Assembly (NCBI GenBank): GCA_950022655.1
Contig: OX465592.1
Span: 5,043,544-5,107,543, forward strand
Direction: 5' to 3'
DNA length: 64,000 bases
Origin: Alentia gelatinosa
Taxonomy: Eukaryota; Annelida; Polychaeta; Phyllodocida; Polynoidae
Each line of letters begins with the position of its first letter. The stretch's first letter is position 1. The position numbers and the translations under genes are program-made. Positions 63,541 through 64,000 of the stretch are shown here, piece by piece. The notes beneath the pieces are model-generated. The model saw only the letters and a program-made list of their open reading frames with translations, searched no databases and had not been told where the DNA came from.

Positions 63541-63781
63541 GAGGAATTCTTAGCGAACTAGGCTTAGAGCCTTGAGAATCCACTGGCCTGCCTTCCGTGC
63601 TAAAGACGTACATCAATGCAACCAAAGATTCCTATTATCTCAATGACGCCATCTAGCGGGAATACTGTGTGCCAGTCGATTCTCAAAGCTCTAAACCTAG
63701 TTCGTTAAGAATTCTTCTCCCATAGAGCGTAGTGAGAACCTTGTGCAGATTACCACTTAGAGAGTGTGAGATCTTATGAGA
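63480..63781. mobile_element. Palindromic MITE family I, copy 2
   Basis: Arms GGAGAGGAATTCTTAGCGAA, CTAGGCTTAGAGCCTTGAG and mirror; centre ATGACGCCATCTAGCGGGAA. Right end GTGAGATCTTATGAG. The middle matches 56090-56200 in inverted orientation. Confidence 0.85.
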
Positions 63782-63784
63782 GGG

Positions 63785-64000
63785 GAGCTGCTAGTGCCAC
63801 CCAAATTCCTGCTTTTCAGGTAGGCCTGAGGTGGTCGTATTTTAATGAGTAAAACAAACTCTGCAGGTGGGGTCTGTAGCGAAGGCAAACATTGACTCGA
63901 CACATGTACAATCAGGGCGATATTAAAGCAGGGCTGAGCGGTCAGGCGTGAAATACCTATATAGAACATCCTGACCATGCTGTACAGTTCACAGAACGAG
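63785..64000. other. Unassigned end of window
   Basis: Non-repetitive; no exon supported. Confidence 0.35.

Overview
The window looks like repeat-dense nuclear DNA of an invertebrate metazoan. It has spliced eukaryotic exons, many AT-rich and GC-rich tandem arrays, dozens of short palindromic transposons (MITEs), tRNA-derived SINEs, and relics of a Penelope-like element and of LINE reverse transcriptase. Several motifs resemble the bilaterian insulator protein CTCF. I cannot fix the species. Minisatellites sitting on exon-intron 5' boundaries remind me of what I recall being reported for amphioxus genes, but I could not check this and other invertebrates remain possible.

One gene is well supported: three plus-strand exons at 49162-49240, 53171-53245 and 53924-54441 that join in phase into a 223-residue single-pass membrane protein. 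It has a signal peptide, a very short ectodomain, one transmembrane helix, a juxtamembrane CCKCC cluster and two CxxC motifs in the tail. A 69-bp tandem array starts on its first splice donor and repeats that donor about 20 times. Its last 17 codons and stop lie inside the first unit of an 82-bp array. A second, weaker candidate gene has exons at about 12690-12948 and 14683-15002, again with a 41-bp array that repeats a splice donor. No other protein gene could be supported; most long open frames are read-through of tandem repeats whose period is a multiple of three.

Layout. 1-5 kb: purine-rich minisatellite, a TTAA-type element, 140-bp and 25-bp arrays, first MITEs. 5-11 kb: hairpin elements, a 73-bp array, three palindromic families. 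11-15 kb: SINE, small arrays, candidate second gene. 15-22 kb: interspersed repeats and a 2.65-kb minisatellite. 22-30 kb: MITEs, Penelope relic with a hammerhead-like core, a SINE, a CACGTG array, a LINE relic. 30-40 kb: 15-, 31-, 62-, 25- and 22-bp arrays, a Harbinger-like MITE, GC-rich unique islands. 40-49 kb: nested TTAA elements and more arrays. 49-56 kb: the membrane-protein gene and its 3' array. 56-64 kb: palindromic elements, a second LINE relic and a 55-bp array grown from a MITE arm.

The most unusual system is a set of at least thirteen hairpin elements (called clan 1 here). They share a tail module bordered by inverted TATCCTACCCC or ATCTCACCCC boxes with an internal CCATAGGCTTAACATTGGG box, next to a long hairpin. 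The hairpin arms differ between families, but the tip keeps a GGCTTCGCC-like motif. A second clan shares a different tip, TATTACTACGCGTCAAC.
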